Source of the DNA: Clostridium sp. AWRP
Lineage (GTDB): Bacteria > Bacillota > Clostridia > Clostridiales > Clostridiaceae
DNA length: 64,000 nucleotides
Reading direction: 5' to 3'
NCBI RefSeq assembly: GCF_004006395.2
Contig: NZ_CP029758.2
Coordinates: forward strand, 62,001-126,000
This document shows, one piece after another, positions 30,490-44,569 of this stretch. The notes beneath the pieces were generated by a model. That model was not told where the DNA came from and did no database searches. It worked only from the letters and a program-made list of their open reading frames with translations. Both the position numbers and the translations under genes were made by a program. Every line of letters begins with the position of its first letter. The stretch's first letter is position 1.

Positions 30490-31086
30490 TTAAATACTAC
30501 TTAGAGTGTTTTTTAATTTTTCCCAGTCATTTTCATACATAAGTTTGAAAGAATCATTTCTATTATAAGTTAACGCAGATGGATGATACATGGGAAATAT
30601 ATCCTTTTTTAAATCTTCATTAAAATAGACTTTACCGTGGCATTCACCTATAGAGTTAAATTCAGTAAATCTTTTTAAAGGAGTATTTCCTAAAGTTACA
30701 ATTATTTTAGGATTAACTAGTTCAATTTCTCTATTTAGTATATCTTTAAATAGTTCAATTTCAGAAGTTTTAGGAGGCCTGTTACTTATAGTTTTCCTCC
30801 CACTTTTACCTTGGTTTATTTTTATTGGTCTTAAAAAGCAAGTGTTAGTTATTCTAATATTTTCTCTTTGTAAACCTATGGAGTTTAGGTAACTTTCAAA
30901 GGTCTTTCCTGCCATTCCCACAAAAGGTTTACCTTGTTCTACCTCAGTTTTGCCCGGAGCTTCACCTATGAATAATATATTACAGGGAATAGGTCCATTA
31001 CCAAAAATGTATCCGCCAGTAGGCGTTGCATCATATCCATCACATATTTTTTTTATTTTTTCTATAAGCTCTTCTTTATCATTCAT
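30490..31086 (-). CDS. Uracil-DNA glycosylase superfamily protein (family 4-like)
   Basis: 198 aa. Motif GEAPGKTEVEQGKPFVGMAGK (residues ~41-61) and HPSAL near the C-terminus mark the UDG fold. Family 4 enzymes use four Cys for a [4Fe-4S] cluster; here only C15 and C83 are near the expected positions and the second and fourth ligands are missing, so a cluster is unlikely. It may remove uracil from DNA or be a diverged relative. Divergent from the aminotransferase at 31280. Confidence 0.8.
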   Translation of the reverse strand: MNDKEELIEKIKKICDGYDATPTGGYIFGNGPIPCNILFIGEAPGKTEVEQGKPFVGMAGKTFESYLNSIGLQRENIRITNTCFLRPIKINQGKSGRKTISNRPPKTSEIELFKDILNREIELVNPKIIVTLGNTPLKRFTEFNSIGECHGKVYFNEDLKKDIFPMYHPSALTYNRNDSFKLMYENDWEKLKNTLSSI

Positions 31087-31184
31087 AAAAGAAGTCCCTC
31101 CTTTAAACTATCAACGTCAATTATATTTTAGCATATAAATAACTTTTAAATACATTTTCAATTAAGTATAGGTTAAATTATTGA

Positions 31185-31217
31185 TATAATGTGTGCATAC
31201 TCAAATTGTATGCATAC
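31185..31217 (+). promoter_or_regulatory. Promoter with paired palindromic operator before aminotransferase
   Basis: TATAAT (31185-31190) is followed at once by GTGTGCATAC (31191-31200), 7 nt, and GTATGCATAC (31208-31217), the latter a perfect palindrome. A repressor bound here would cover the transcription start. A second TATAAT lies at 31243. Confidence 0.5.
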
Positions 31218-31279
31218 ATTTTGAAAAACACATAGTCGATGATATAATTCTAACTAAAATTGTTTAAGAGGTGATTTTT

Positions 31280-32425
31280 GTGGAAGCTCCATATATAATG
31301 ACGCCTGGGCCTACAGAAGTTAGAGATAATGTTAGGTTTGCCAGAAGTGAAAGATGTACAAATCCTGACTTAGATATTCAATTTTATGATTTTTATAAAG
31401 ATATTTGTGAAGATATAGCTAAATTTTTAAATACTAAAAATCAGGTTAGAATATTAAGCGGAGAAGGAATACTTGGTCTTGAAGCAGCTTGTGCTTCTCT
31501 TACGGAAGAAGGAGATAGAGTACTTGTAATTGATAATGGTATATATGGTGAAGGGTTTGCTGATTTTGTAAAACTTTATGACGGAGAAGTAGTGTTTTTT
31601 AAAGGAAATAGAAAAAGAGAAATAGATGTGGATGAACTGAAGAAATTTTTAGATAAGGATAGTAACTTTAAGTATGCTACAGTTGTCCATTGCGATACCC
31701 CTTCAGGAATGTTAAATAACATATCAAAAATATGCCCTATGCTTAAGGAAAAAGGAATATTAACTGTAGTAGATAGTGTATCTGCTATGGGAGGGGAAAA
31801 GTTAGAAGTAGATAATTGGAATATAGATATAGTGGTAGGTGGATCACAAAAGTGTATTTCTGCACCTCCAGGACTTACAATAATAAGTATAAGCCAGGAT
31901 GCCTTTGAAGCTATGAAAAATAGGAAAAAGCAAATAAGGTCTTTTTATTGTAACTTATTAATTTGGGAGAATTACTATGAAGAAAAGTGGTTTCCATATA
32001 CGCCTCCTATAAGTGATATAGTTGGGCTTAAAGCGGCGGTGGATAATATTTTAGAAGATAAAGATATTTTGAAAAGACATAGCCAAATAGGTAAAAGTGT
32101 TAGGATAGCAGTTAAAGAAGCAGGATTAAATCTTTATAATGAAAATGGATATTCAAATACAGTTACAGCTATTGAAGTTCCAGAAGGAATAGATGAATCT
32201 AAGCTTAGAAAATATATGGTAGATAATTTTAATGTTTTAATAGCAGGATCTTTTGGATATTTACAAGGTAGAGTAGTAAGAATAGGGCATATGGGTGAAA
32301 ATGCAAAGAAAGATATGGTGAGTTATACTTTATATTCTTTACAAAAATCTCTAGAAAATTTTGAATTTTACTGCCAGTGTGATATGGCTAATTGCTTTTT
32401 AAAGAATGTTGAAAACCTTGAATAA
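31280..32425 (+). CDS. Class V aminotransferase (alanine-glyoxylate/serine-pyruvate type)
   Basis: 381 aa PLP enzyme. Opening YIMTPGPTEVRDNVR, phosphate pocket (RILSGEGILGLEAA), Asp in TVVDSVSAMGGEK and PLP lysine in GGSQKCISAPPG. It is related to the serine-operon aminotransferase but diverged and under a separate promoter with an operator. GTG 31280 has GAGGTG at a good distance. Likely substrates are alanine, serine, glyoxylate or a phosphonate; the sequence does not decide. Confidence 0.85.
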   Translation: MEAPYIMTPGPTEVRDNVRFARSERCTNPDLDIQFYDFYKDICEDIAKFLNTKNQVRILSGEGILGLEAACASLTEEGDRVLVIDNGIYGEGFADFVKLYDGEVVFFKGNRKREIDVDELKKFLDKDSNFKYATVVHCDTPSGMLNNISKICPMLKEKGILTVVDSVSAMGGEKLEVDNWNIDIVVGGSQKCISAPPGLTIISISQDAFEAMKNRKKQIRSFYCNLLIWENYYEEKWFPYTPPISDIVGLKAAVDNILEDKDILKRHSQIGKSVRIAVKEAGLNLYNENGYSNTVTAIEVPEGIDESKLRKYMVDNFNVLIAGSFGYLQGRVVRIGHMGENAKKDMVSYTLYSLQKSLENFEFYCQCDMANCFLKNVENLE

Positions 32426-32438
32426 TAAAAAATGATAA

Positions 32439-32572
32439 TTTTATCTAGTGGCTCCTATTTTATTTAGGTGGGAGCATTAGATTGGCTACATATTTGGATA
32501 ATGTACTTTAAGTGCTAAAAAATTAGGAAGACCGTTAATAAGCATTAGGTATGTGATACCAAGAGCTCTGGT
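32439..32572. repeat. Intergenic structured repeat, copy 2
   Basis: Shares with the 58.7-kb copy the order TTATCT, TTTGGATAATG, CTTTAAGTGCTAAA, GTTAATAAGCATTA, followed by a GGTAT/ATACC hairpin and AGAGCTCTG. The rest of 32426-32989 holds the leader of rRNA operon 2 and no gene. Confidence 0.45.
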
Positions 32573-32806
32573 TATTTTGTTATATTAAAAAACAACATAA
32601 CCTAGTGTGTCAGTATAAGAATACTTAAGAAATAAGTATTATGGTGTATATATTATAAGATAATTTTGTATAATGGTGATATTTTTCAATTATGTATATA
32701 GGTAATGTGTTAGAATAGCAACTGTCGTCATCAAGCGAAGACATTAATTTGAGAATATCAATTGTAATGTCTCACGCAATTCAAAATTAAGTTTTGAAAA
32801 AAGATG

Positions 32807-32835
32807 TTGACAAAACAAGAAATGGATGATATACT
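32807..32835 (+). promoter_or_regulatory. rRNA operon 2 promoter
   Basis: TTGACA (32807-32812), 17 nt, TATACT (32830-32835). The downstream leader matches operon 1, including the first hairpin (one arm changed to GGCGGC, kept by G-U pairs) and the 16S processing arm. Confidence 0.88.
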
Positions 32836-32989
32836 ATAAAAGCTGTCGAAGTGAGGCGGCAAAATGATCCTTGAAAATTAAACAGAGGAAGATATAAGTA
32901 CAACTTATTTAGAATAAACCAGCAATTCTTTTGAGCTGCGAGAGCAGCTAAAAAAGTAATTTCGTAATAAGAAGAGTCAATACAAACTT

Positions 32990-34502
<1,513 letters not shown>

Positions 34503-34707
34503 AGGGAGTCGAAAGATAGAGTATAATCTATCTTATAAATTGATGGTTTAAGTAAGTTAGAAAATCTACTCTGTTTAATTTTGAAGGATCATAGATTCTT
34601 CTTTCAATTTACAATGTAAATTGAAAAATTGTCCTTTGAAAATTGCACAGTAAATAAGAAATAAAGTAAAGCTAAGGTTATAATATAACCTTTGTAGATG
34701 ATACAAA

Positions 34708-34827
34708 GAAAATTGGCAGTAACGAGTACAGCAAGGAAAAGACCGAATGAGGAGCGGAGTTTACTTATGTAAATGAGCACCGGAATGAGGTATTTGACGA
34801 AGCTGGACGAAGTTAATGACGATTTTC
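34708..34827 (+). repeat. 120-nt folded rrn spacer element, operon 2 16S-23S copy
   Basis: Same sequence as the operon 1 copy at 17832. The preceding spacer hairpin (34602-34626) differs in sequence from operon 1 but keeps its pairing. Confidence 0.8.
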
Positions 34828-34836
34828 GATAATGAA

Positions 34837-37726
<2,890 letters not shown>

Positions 37727-37838
37727 AATAAAAAGCGAAAGAAAAAAGTTTACTGTGCAATTTTGAGAGGACAGAAACAATTGAGAATTGATAGTTGACA
37801 ATTTACAATTGTTATGACCTTAAAAAAGCAATATAAAA

Positions 37839-37958
37839 GAAAATTGGTAGTAACGAGTACAGCGAGGAAAATGATGAACGAGGAGCGGAACTTACTAAAG
37901 TAATTGAGCACCGGAGTGAGTTGTTTGACGAAGCTGGACGAAGTTAATAACAATTTTC
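37839..37958 (+). repeat. 120-nt folded rrn spacer element, operon 2 23S-5S copy
   Basis: Same sequence as the 20963 copy. Confidence 0.8.
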
Positions 37959-37968
37959 GATAATAAAA

Positions 37969-38084
37969 TCTGGTGGTAATGACGTGAAGGTAACACCCCT
38001 TTCCATACCGAACAGGAAGGTTAAGCTTCAGGGTGCCGATGGTACTGCAGGGGAGGCCCTGTGGGAGAATAGGTCGCTGCCAGG
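37969..38084 (+). rRNA. 5S ribosomal RNA, operon 2
   Basis: 116 nt, same as operon 1. Confidence 0.95.
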
Positions 38085-38094
38085 TAAGTTTTTT

Positions 38095-38170
<76 letters not shown>

Positions 38171-38202
38171 AAAGTTTCAGATATAATCTGAAACTTTTTT
38201 TA
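38171..38202 (+). terminator. Terminator of rRNA operon 2
   Basis: AAAGTTTCAGAT pairs with ATCTGAAACTTT, then a T run. Confidence 0.88.
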
Positions 38203-38275
38203 TTTTATATAGAAAAAATAATTGAACTATGTAATAATTAAGTATAAAATATAAAAATATTAAGGAGAAACTTAT

Positions 38276-39019
38276 ATGCAAAATGATGTGTTAGCAATTG
38301 TAAATGGAATGGAAATAAAAGAAAGCGATCTTAAAGAAGCAATTAATAGATTTCCACAAGATAAGAGAAATCAATTAAATACGGCTGAAGGTAAGAAATA
38401 TTTACTTAATGAGATGGTATTTTTTGAATTAGCATATAGTTACGCTAAAGACGAAAACTTAGAAAAAGATGATGAGTATTTAAAGATGCTGGAATCTGCT
38501 AAAAAAGAAATATTAACTCAAATAGCTATATCTAAAGTTATGAATAAGGTTAATGTAACGGATAAAGAAAGTCAGGATTATTATGAAGCTAATAAAGATA
38601 TGTATAAAAAGCCTGAAAGAGTAAAAGCAAAGCATATATTAGTAGATAGTGTAGAAAAAGCTAAGAAAATTTCAAAAGAAATTTCAGAAGGTATGTCCTT
38701 TGAGGAAGCTGCACAAAAATATTCAACTTGTCCATCTAAGGCTCAAGGTGGCAACTTAGGTGAATTTGCTAGAGGACAAATGGTTCCAGAATTTGAGAAC
38801 GCTGCATTTAGTTTAGATATAGGCGTAGTTAGTGAACCTGTAAAAACTCAATTTGGATACCATCTTATAAAAGTGGAAGAGAAAATAGAACCTTCTATAG
38901 CATCTTATGACGAAGTAAAGAACGCTATTAAGAATGGATTATTACAAGAAAGACAGAAATATCAGTATTCAAAATTTAATAAAGAATTGAGAAGTAAATA
39001 TAAAGTTGAAATGAAGTAA
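38276..39019 (+). CDS. Parvulin-type peptidyl-prolyl isomerase
   Basis: 247 aa. SurA/PrsA-like N-terminal helical part (VLAIVNGMEIKESDLKEAINRFP) and a parvulin domain from ~residue 115 (RVKAKHILVDSVEKAKKIS ... GGNLGEFARGQMVPEFE ... VKTQFGYHLIKVEE). There is no signal peptide or lipobox, so it should act in the cytosol, unlike PrsA. Probably a folding helper for proline-containing clients. AAGGAG lies 10 nt before ATG; single-gene unit between rRNA operon 2 and the arabinose locus. Confidence 0.9.
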   Translation: MQNDVLAIVNGMEIKESDLKEAINRFPQDKRNQLNTAEGKKYLLNEMVFFELAYSYAKDENLEKDDEYLKMLESAKKEILTQIAISKVMNKVNVTDKESQDYYEANKDMYKKPERVKAKHILVDSVEKAKKISKEISEGMSFEEAAQKYSTCPSKAQGGNLGEFARGQMVPEFENAAFSLDIGVVSEPVKTQFGYHLIKVEEKIEPSIASYDEVKNAIKNGLLQERQKYQYSKFNKELRSKYKVEMK

Positions 39020-39054
39020 TACGACTAGTGTAATAACAATACCACAAGGTATCA

Positions 39055-39100
39055 ATGGACATAGGTTTGTGTAAAAACAAAATCTATGTCCATTATTTTT
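39055..39100 (+). terminator. Terminator after parvulin gene
   Basis: ATGGACATAG pairs with CTATGTCCAT, extended by GTTT/AAAT, then TATTTTT. Confidence 0.82.
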
Positions 39101-39133
39101 ATACAATTTGTTGGTAGTTAGTGGAAATTACTT

Positions 39134-40168
39134 TTAAATTAAACTAAAGTGGTATGTGATATTATAGTATTTTCTTTTATTTGCAGGTAATATAATGTCA
39201 CCGAAATTTTTATAATGAATTGCATCAGGTAATGTCTGCGGTTCCAAAGCTATTCCCATATTGGAAACCAATTTTTGATTTTGCACTTTCCAAGTGTCAT
39301 CTTTAATATTAAGAGTATAAACGATTAGGGCATTACGGTCTGATTCAATGTCTAAGCGTCTACATGTATCATGATTAATTAAAGTAGCAATATTTTTACC
39401 ATTTACATTAAAGGGATGGTCAAAGCCATTGAGTCCCGATTCATTTTGCAAATATTTAATTGCATCTTCCAAATTTTTAGGTTGCTGGAAATCAAAAGGT
39501 GTTCCAGCAACTTCTTTTAAAGTACCAGTTGGTAATAAGTCTTCATTAATTTCAGCATAACGGGATGCACTAATTTGTAGTGTATGACTTGAGAACAACT
39601 TTGTAATGTCATTATTTAAGTTGAAGTATGAATGTACTGTAGGATTAAAAAGTGTATCTTTATTGCTTAATCCACTAAAAGTGATTAATAAATCATTATT
39701 GTTATTAAGTGTATATTTAACTTCTACATTTAATGTCCCAGGAAATCCATCTTCTTCGGTAGATATAGTTCTATAAAAAAGTACACTAGAGGCTTCTTCA
39801 GAATCTTCTGTGTTACTATTCCATATAAGAGAATTGAAACCATAAGTGCCACCATGAAGTGTATTTTCACCTTCATTTTTAGGAACATTATAGGAGATAC
39901 CTTTAATTTTAAAAGAGCCATTAGCTATGCGACCAGCTACTGGCCCTATAGCTGCTCCTAGAAACATTTTTCTATCTTTTATATAACTATCTAAGTTGTC
40001 AAAGCCTAACAAAACATTTGAAAAGTTGCCTAACTTATCTGGTACAACAATTTCTGTTAAAGTAGCTCCGTGGGAGATACAGGAAACTTTCATACCATGT
40101 TTATTAGTCATTGTATATTTGTAAATGTTGGTTCCTTTGAAAGAACCAAAAACACTTTTTTCTATCAT
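39134..40168 (-). CDS. galM: Aldose 1-epimerase (mutarotase)
   Basis: 344 aa, full length. Catalytic His in NTLHGGTYGFNS and NPTVHSYFNL, and the base Glu in GIALEPQTLPDA. It interconverts alpha and beta anomers of sugars; at the end of the minus-strand arabinose cluster it most likely supplies the L-arabinose anomer used by the isomerase. 107 nt separate it from araA, so it may be read through or have its own weak promoter. Confidence 0.92.
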   Translation of the reverse strand: MIEKSVFGSFKGTNIYKYTMTNKHGMKVSCISHGATLTEIVVPDKLGNFSNVLLGFDNLDSYIKDRKMFLGAAIGPVAGRIANGSFKIKGISYNVPKNEGENTLHGGTYGFNSLIWNSNTEDSEEASSVLFYRTISTEEDGFPGTLNVEVKYTLNNNNDLLITFSGLSNKDTLFNPTVHSYFNLNNDITKLFSSHTLQISASRYAEINEDLLPTGTLKEVAGTPFDFQQPKNLEDAIKYLQNESGLNGFDHPFNVNGKNIATLINHDTCRRLDIESDRNALIVYTLNIKDDTWKVQNQKLVSNMGIALEPQTLPDAIHYKNFGDIILPANKRKYYNITYHFSLI

Positions 40169-40275
40169 TGTATATACTCCTTTAATACTAAATTTTATAA
40201 GATAAAAAATTTAGATATGCTTAATTATTTGTGTTATGATAAAATTAAATAATAGGCACACCTTTATTTAATTAA

Positions 40276-41742
40276 TTATTTTGTAGTTTCTCTTATAATA
40301 TCTCTTAAATTTGTATTATGATCTATAATAACTGATTCTAAATTAACCATTCGGGCCCAATCATATACTTGTTCAACTGTTAATCCTAGAGTAAGAACAG
40401 TATGATGACCACCACCAGCATAAATCCAAGCTTTTACACCATCATCAAAGTTTGGCTCAGGCTTCCATACCATCTTAGCTACAGGAAGTTCAGGAGTATC
40501 CTCTGCAGGTTCTACAGCATTTACTTCACTGATTATCAAACGATAATGTGTTCCAAGATCTAGCATTGTCATTGAAGTACCTTTACCAGTAGATCCATTG
40601 AATATCAAACGAGCAGGATCTTCACGATCACCTATTCCTAATGGTTTTACCACAACTCTAGGCTTGTCAGATGCAAATGTTGGATCAACTTCCAACATAT
40701 GAGCGCCTAAGATTTCCTCATTACCTTCACTTAATTCATAAGTATAATCTTCCATAAATCCTGTCTTTTTATTGTTTGTCATGATTTTTATAAGTCTACT
40801 TAAAGCAGCAGTTTTCCAATCACCTTCTCCTGCGAAACCATATCCTTCAGCATTTAAACGCTGAACTGCAAGTCCAGGTAACTGTTTCATACCATATAAA
40901 TCTTCGAAATTTGTTGTAAATGCAGTATAGTCTCCTGCTTCTAAGAAATGACGCAGTCCAATTTCAATTCTAATTTGTTCTTTTACTTGATTCTCATAGA
41001 ATTTAGGGTCATTTTCTCCTACATCCATAATATAAATCTTTTTAAATTCTTCATAAGTATCATCAATGTCTTTTTGGGAAACTTTATGCATTTCAGCAAC
41101 TAAATCACCAATTCCGAAGTAATCTACTGTCCATCCAAACTGAATTTGAGCTTCAATCTTATCACCTTCAGTAACAGCAACGTTACGCATGTTATCGCCA
41201 AAACGTGCAACTTTGATATCTTGACTTAAAATATAGCCTACAGCTACATTCATCCAATCTGCAATTTGTTTTTGAACATTTTCCTTTTTCCAATGGCCTA
41301 CAACAATTTTATTATGTTTTTTTAATCTAGCATTAATAAAACCATATTCTCTATCACCATGAGCACTTTGATGTAAATTCATATAGTCCATATCAATTGT
41401 TTTCCAAGGAATATGTTCGTAAAATTGTGTTGCTAGATGAAGTAATGGTTTTTGTAATAATTTAGTACCAGCAATCCACATTTTAGCTGGTGAGAATGTA
41501 TGCATCCATGTAATAACACCAGCTACATTATCATTGTAGTTTACTTCCTTCATAAGTTTTGTTATTTGACTGGCAGAAGTTGCAAGAGATTTAAATACAA
41601 TAGGATAAGGTAATTTGCCACTCTTATTTAAAGTATTTGCAATTTCCATAGAATGTTCTTTTACCTCTGCTAGTGCCTCTTCACCATATAAATGTTGGCT
41701 GCCTACAATAAACCAAAATTCCATTTTTTTATTTTTTAACAT
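40276..41742 (-). CDS. araA: L-arabinose isomerase
   Basis: 488 aa. Start LKNKKMEFWFIVGSQHLYGEE is diagnostic; the metal-site regions NAEGYGFAGEGDWKTAAL and AGGGHHTVLTLG are intact. Converts L-arabinose to L-ribulose with Mn2+. I chose ATG 41742, with GGGGAG 9 nt upstream; the frame extends to 41760 but overlaps that site. It lies 20 nt after araD. Confidence 0.97.
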   Translation of the reverse strand: MLKNKKMEFWFIVGSQHLYGEEALAEVKEHSMEIANTLNKSGKLPYPIVFKSLATSASQITKLMKEVNYNDNVAGVITWMHTFSPAKMWIAGTKLLQKPLLHLATQFYEHIPWKTIDMDYMNLHQSAHGDREYGFINARLKKHNKIVVGHWKKENVQKQIADWMNVAVGYILSQDIKVARFGDNMRNVAVTEGDKIEAQIQFGWTVDYFGIGDLVAEMHKVSQKDIDDTYEEFKKIYIMDVGENDPKFYENQVKEQIRIEIGLRHFLEAGDYTAFTTNFEDLYGMKQLPGLAVQRLNAEGYGFAGEGDWKTAALSRLIKIMTNNKKTGFMEDYTYELSEGNEEILGAHMLEVDPTFASDKPRVVVKPLGIGDREDPARLIFNGSTGKGTSMTMLDLGTHYRLIISEVNAVEPAEDTPELPVAKMVWKPEPNFDDGVKAWIYAGGGHHTVLTLGLTVEQVYDWARMVNLESVIIDHNTNLRDIIRETTK

Positions 41743-41762
41743 ATTAAGTACTCCCCTCATTT

Positions 41763-42464
41763 TTACTTATTATTTTGACCGTAATAAGCATTTTTACCAT
41801 GCTTACGTTTAAAGTGTTTGTCCAATAAAATTTGATCCATTCTAATGTTATGAGGATTTAGTTGAATAGCATGATATGCAATCTTTGCAACTTCCTCTAG
41901 AACAACTGCGTTATGAACTGCATTTTTAGGATTGGTTCCCCAAGTAAATGGACCATGATCATTTACAAGAACTCCAGGTATATCATTTGGATTAATACTA
42001 TTGTTCTTGAATATTTTAACAATTACATCTCCTGTCTGCTTCTCATAATCTGTGACTATTTCATCTTTAGTCATCTTTGGTGTTACAGGAATATCTCCGT
42101 AGAAATAATCTCCATGTGTAGTACCAGCTGCAGGAATGCAAATACCTGCTTGAGCAAAAGATACGGCCCAAGGAGAATGGGTGTGTACAATGCCTAAGAT
42201 GTCAGGGAAGTTTCTATATAATACTAAGTGAGTTGCTGTGTCACTCGAGGGATTTAAATCTCCTTCAATTACTTTCCCATTAAGATCTACAACGACCATA
42301 TCATTTGCTTTCATTTTTGTATATTCAACACCACTAGGCTTAATAACTACAAGACCTTGACTGCGGTCAATTCCACTTACGTTGCCCCATGTAAATGTTA
42401 CCATATGGTATTTTGGTAACATCAAATTAGCCTCGAGTACTTTTTCTTTTAAATCTTCTAACAT
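41763..42464 (-). CDS. araD: L-ribulose-5-phosphate 4-epimerase
   Basis: 233 aa class II aldolase-fold enzyme. Zinc histidines in VHTHSPWAVSFAQAG, the THGDYFYGDIPVTPKM segment and the C-terminal NDHGPFTWG are present. Converts L-ribulose 5-phosphate to D-xylulose 5-phosphate, the entry to the pentose phosphate or phosphoketolase route. GAAGG precedes ATG. Confidence 0.96.
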   Translation of the reverse strand: MLEDLKEKVLEANLMLPKYHMVTFTWGNVSGIDRSQGLVVIKPSGVEYTKMKANDMVVVDLNGKVIEGDLNPSSDTATHLVLYRNFPDILGIVHTHSPWAVSFAQAGICIPAAGTTHGDYFYGDIPVTPKMTKDEIVTDYEKQTGDVIVKIFKNNSINPNDIPGVLVNDHGPFTWGTNPKNAVHNAVVLEEVAKIAYHAIQLNPHNIRMDQILLDKHFKRKHGKNAYYGQNNK

Positions 42465-42493
42465 GAGCTAACCTTCTTTCACTAATAAGATAA

Positions 42494-42526
42494 ATTGTTT
42501 TAGTTTCAGCAATTTCTTAAAACAAT
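42494..42526 (-). other. Inverted repeat between araK and araD
   Basis: ATTGTTTTA (42494-42502) and TAAAACAAT (42518-42526) form a 9-bp stem with a 15-nt loop in the 124-nt gap. There is no T run; it may set mRNA processing or relative expression. Confidence 0.45.
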
Positions 42527-42588
42527 GTAATTATAAATAATTAAAAGTTAATTTTAAATATTGTCTTAATTGTTTCTAACTTATTCAT

Positions 42589-44193
42589 CTAGATTAAATA
42601 ATCCACTGCAGCTTGTTCAATAGGAATTCCATTTTTATAACGTTTCATAAATTGTTCAAAACCTTTAACGTCTTTTGCTTCAGGTTTTACTTCATCAGCT
42701 ACATAACCAGCAAAAACCTTCTTAGATAAAAACTCTGCTAGTGTGGAATTGCCTTCCTTATTATTCAAATAACTAGCTAATAGTGCAATTCCCCATGCAC
42801 CGCCTTCACCTGCAGTTTCCATAACTGATACTGGTGTATTTACTGCAGCTGCAACTGCTTCTTGTCCTACAATAGGTGTCTTGAATAATCCACCATGACC
42901 AAGTAACTTGTCAAGCTTTACGCCTTCATCTTTTAGGAGAATGTCCATTCCAATTTTCAATGCTCCTAGTGAAGTAAAGAGATGTGCTTTCATAAAGTTT
43001 GGTAGATTGAAATTACTTTTTGGTTTTCGTACAATTAGAGGTCTACCTTCCGAAACACCTGTGATATTTTCGCCTGCAAAATAGTTATATGCAAGAATTC
43101 CTCCACAATCAGGATCACCTAGAAATGCTTGAGTATAGAGTCCCATATAAAGAAGATCTCTTGGAATGTTGACATTTATTGCTTCGGCAAATTCATGAAA
43201 GATATTAACCCATGCGTCTATATCAGAATAACCATTATTTGCATGGACCATTCCAACTAAGTCTCCTGTAGGTGTTGTTACCATATCAATCTCTGGATGA
43301 ACCTTCTTAAGTGGATTCTCAAGGACTACCATTGCAAAAATTGATGTGCCTGCAGATATATTTCCTGTACGTGGTGCAACTGAATTTGTAGCAACCATTC
43401 CTGTACCTGCATCTCCTTCAGGTGGACATAGTGGAATACCACTTTGAAGATTTCCACTCACATCAAGTTTATTGGCTCCTTCTGGAATTAAGACGCCAGC
43501 ATTTTCCCCGGCTAGTAAGACTTTTGGTAAAAGCTTCTCTACATTCAATGAATACTTTTCAACTTCTGGCAAGTGATTGAATGTTTCTAACATATGGTTA
43601 TCATAATTATGAGTATTCATATCAATTGGAAACATTCCTGATGCATCACAAATACCCAAAACCTTTTTACCTGTTAATTGCCAATGAATATAACCAGCTA
43701 AAGTAGTTATAAAATCAAGCTTTTCAATATGAGGTTCTTTACGGAGAATAGCCTGATATAAATGAGCTATGCTCCATCTCTCAGGAATATTGAACTGAAA
43801 TGATTCTGTTAACTTCTTCGATGCTTCTTCTGTCATGGTATTACGCCATGTCCTAAATGGAACAAGTAGGTTGCCTTGTTTATCGAAGGCCATATATCCA
43901 TGCATCATTGCTGAAAAACCAATTGAACCAATTTTTGAAAGTGTGACACCATATTTTTCTTTTACTTCAGCAAAAAGTTTTTGATAACTATATTGTAATC
44001 CTTTCCAGATTTCTTCTAGTGAGTAGGTCCAAATACCATCTTTTAAGCTTGTCTCCCATTCAAAGCTGCCACTAGCTAATGGAGAAAAATCGTTTCCAAT
44101 GAGAACAGCTTTAATACGAGTAGAACCAAATTCTATCCCTAATGATGTTTTGCCATTTTGAATTTCTTTTATTTTATTCTTATTTATAGTCAA
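42589..44193 (-). CDS. araK: FGGY-family L-ribulokinase (AraK type)
   Basis: 534 aa. FGGY kinase: ATP-site start TSLGIEFGSTRIKAVLIG, sugar-site region SAMMHGYMAFD, DASGMFPID, a second nucleotide segment TGNISAGTSIFAMVVL and GEGGAWGIALLASY. Often labelled xylulokinase, but it heads the araD-araA cluster; a non-AraB ribulokinase named AraK is known in clostridial arabinose loci, so ribulose phosphorylation is the likely role. First gene after the AraR-controlled minus-strand promoter. Confidence 0.85.
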   Translation of the reverse strand: MTINKNKIKEIQNGKTSLGIEFGSTRIKAVLIGNDFSPLASGSFEWETSLKDGIWTYSLEEIWKGLQYSYQKLFAEVKEKYGVTLSKIGSIGFSAMMHGYMAFDKQGNLLVPFRTWRNTMTEEASKKLTESFQFNIPERWSIAHLYQAILRKEPHIEKLDFITTLAGYIHWQLTGKKVLGICDASGMFPIDMNTHNYDNHMLETFNHLPEVEKYSLNVEKLLPKVLLAGENAGVLIPEGANKLDVSGNLQSGIPLCPPEGDAGTGMVATNSVAPRTGNISAGTSIFAMVVLENPLKKVHPEIDMVTTPTGDLVGMVHANNGYSDIDAWVNIFHEFAEAINVNIPRDLLYMGLYTQAFLGDPDCGGILAYNYFAGENITGVSEGRPLIVRKPKSNFNLPNFMKAHLFTSLGALKIGMDILLKDEGVKLDKLLGHGGLFKTPIVGQEAVAAAVNTPVSVMETAGEGGAWGIALLASYLNNKEGNSTLAEFLSKKVFAGYVADEVKPEAKDVKGFEQFMKRYKNGIPIEQAAVDYLI

Positions 44194-44217
44194 TAGAATT
44201 ACCTCCCCTTACAATAA

Positions 44218-44268
44218 TAGTAAACGGTTTTTTATGATAAATATATCATTTGTATACGTACATGTCAA
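44218..44268 (-). promoter_or_regulatory. araK promoter with AraR operator and candidate cre
   Basis: On the minus strand: TTGACA (44268-44263), 17 nt, TATATT (44245-44240). The spacer is an AraR-type palindrome, ATGTACGTATACAAAT (44248-44263). A weaker cre-like site AAAAACCGTTTACT lies downstream at 44218-44231. Repressor binding would block polymerase directly. Confidence 0.78.
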
Positions 44269-44285
44269 TAAATATATAAAAAAAG

Positions 44286-44297
44286 ATACGTACGTAT
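44286..44297. promoter_or_regulatory. Second AraR-type operator
   Basis: Perfect palindrome ATACGTACGTAT, centred 36 bp from the promoter operator, suited to cooperative AraR binding in the araK/araR divergent region. A half-site (AGTACAAAT) also lies at 44447. Confidence 0.6.
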
Positions 44298-44569
44298 TTT
44301 AAATGTATTTAGATAATTACTTGCTAGGCAATTATTTTTAATAATGATATTATCGGGTTTTATTACAGTATTTTAAGCAAATATAGCTACTTTTTCGTAA
44401 ACAATTGCTATACCATTAAACATTAATTTTACTTGTAAATTTATTAGTACAAATTGTTTTGAATTTGTAATTATTTTACTTTTTATATTTTTATGCTTTA
44501 ATATCATATGATATGTATTATAATATTAGGTGTAATATAATAAACTATTATTTTATGCAGGAGATAAAC

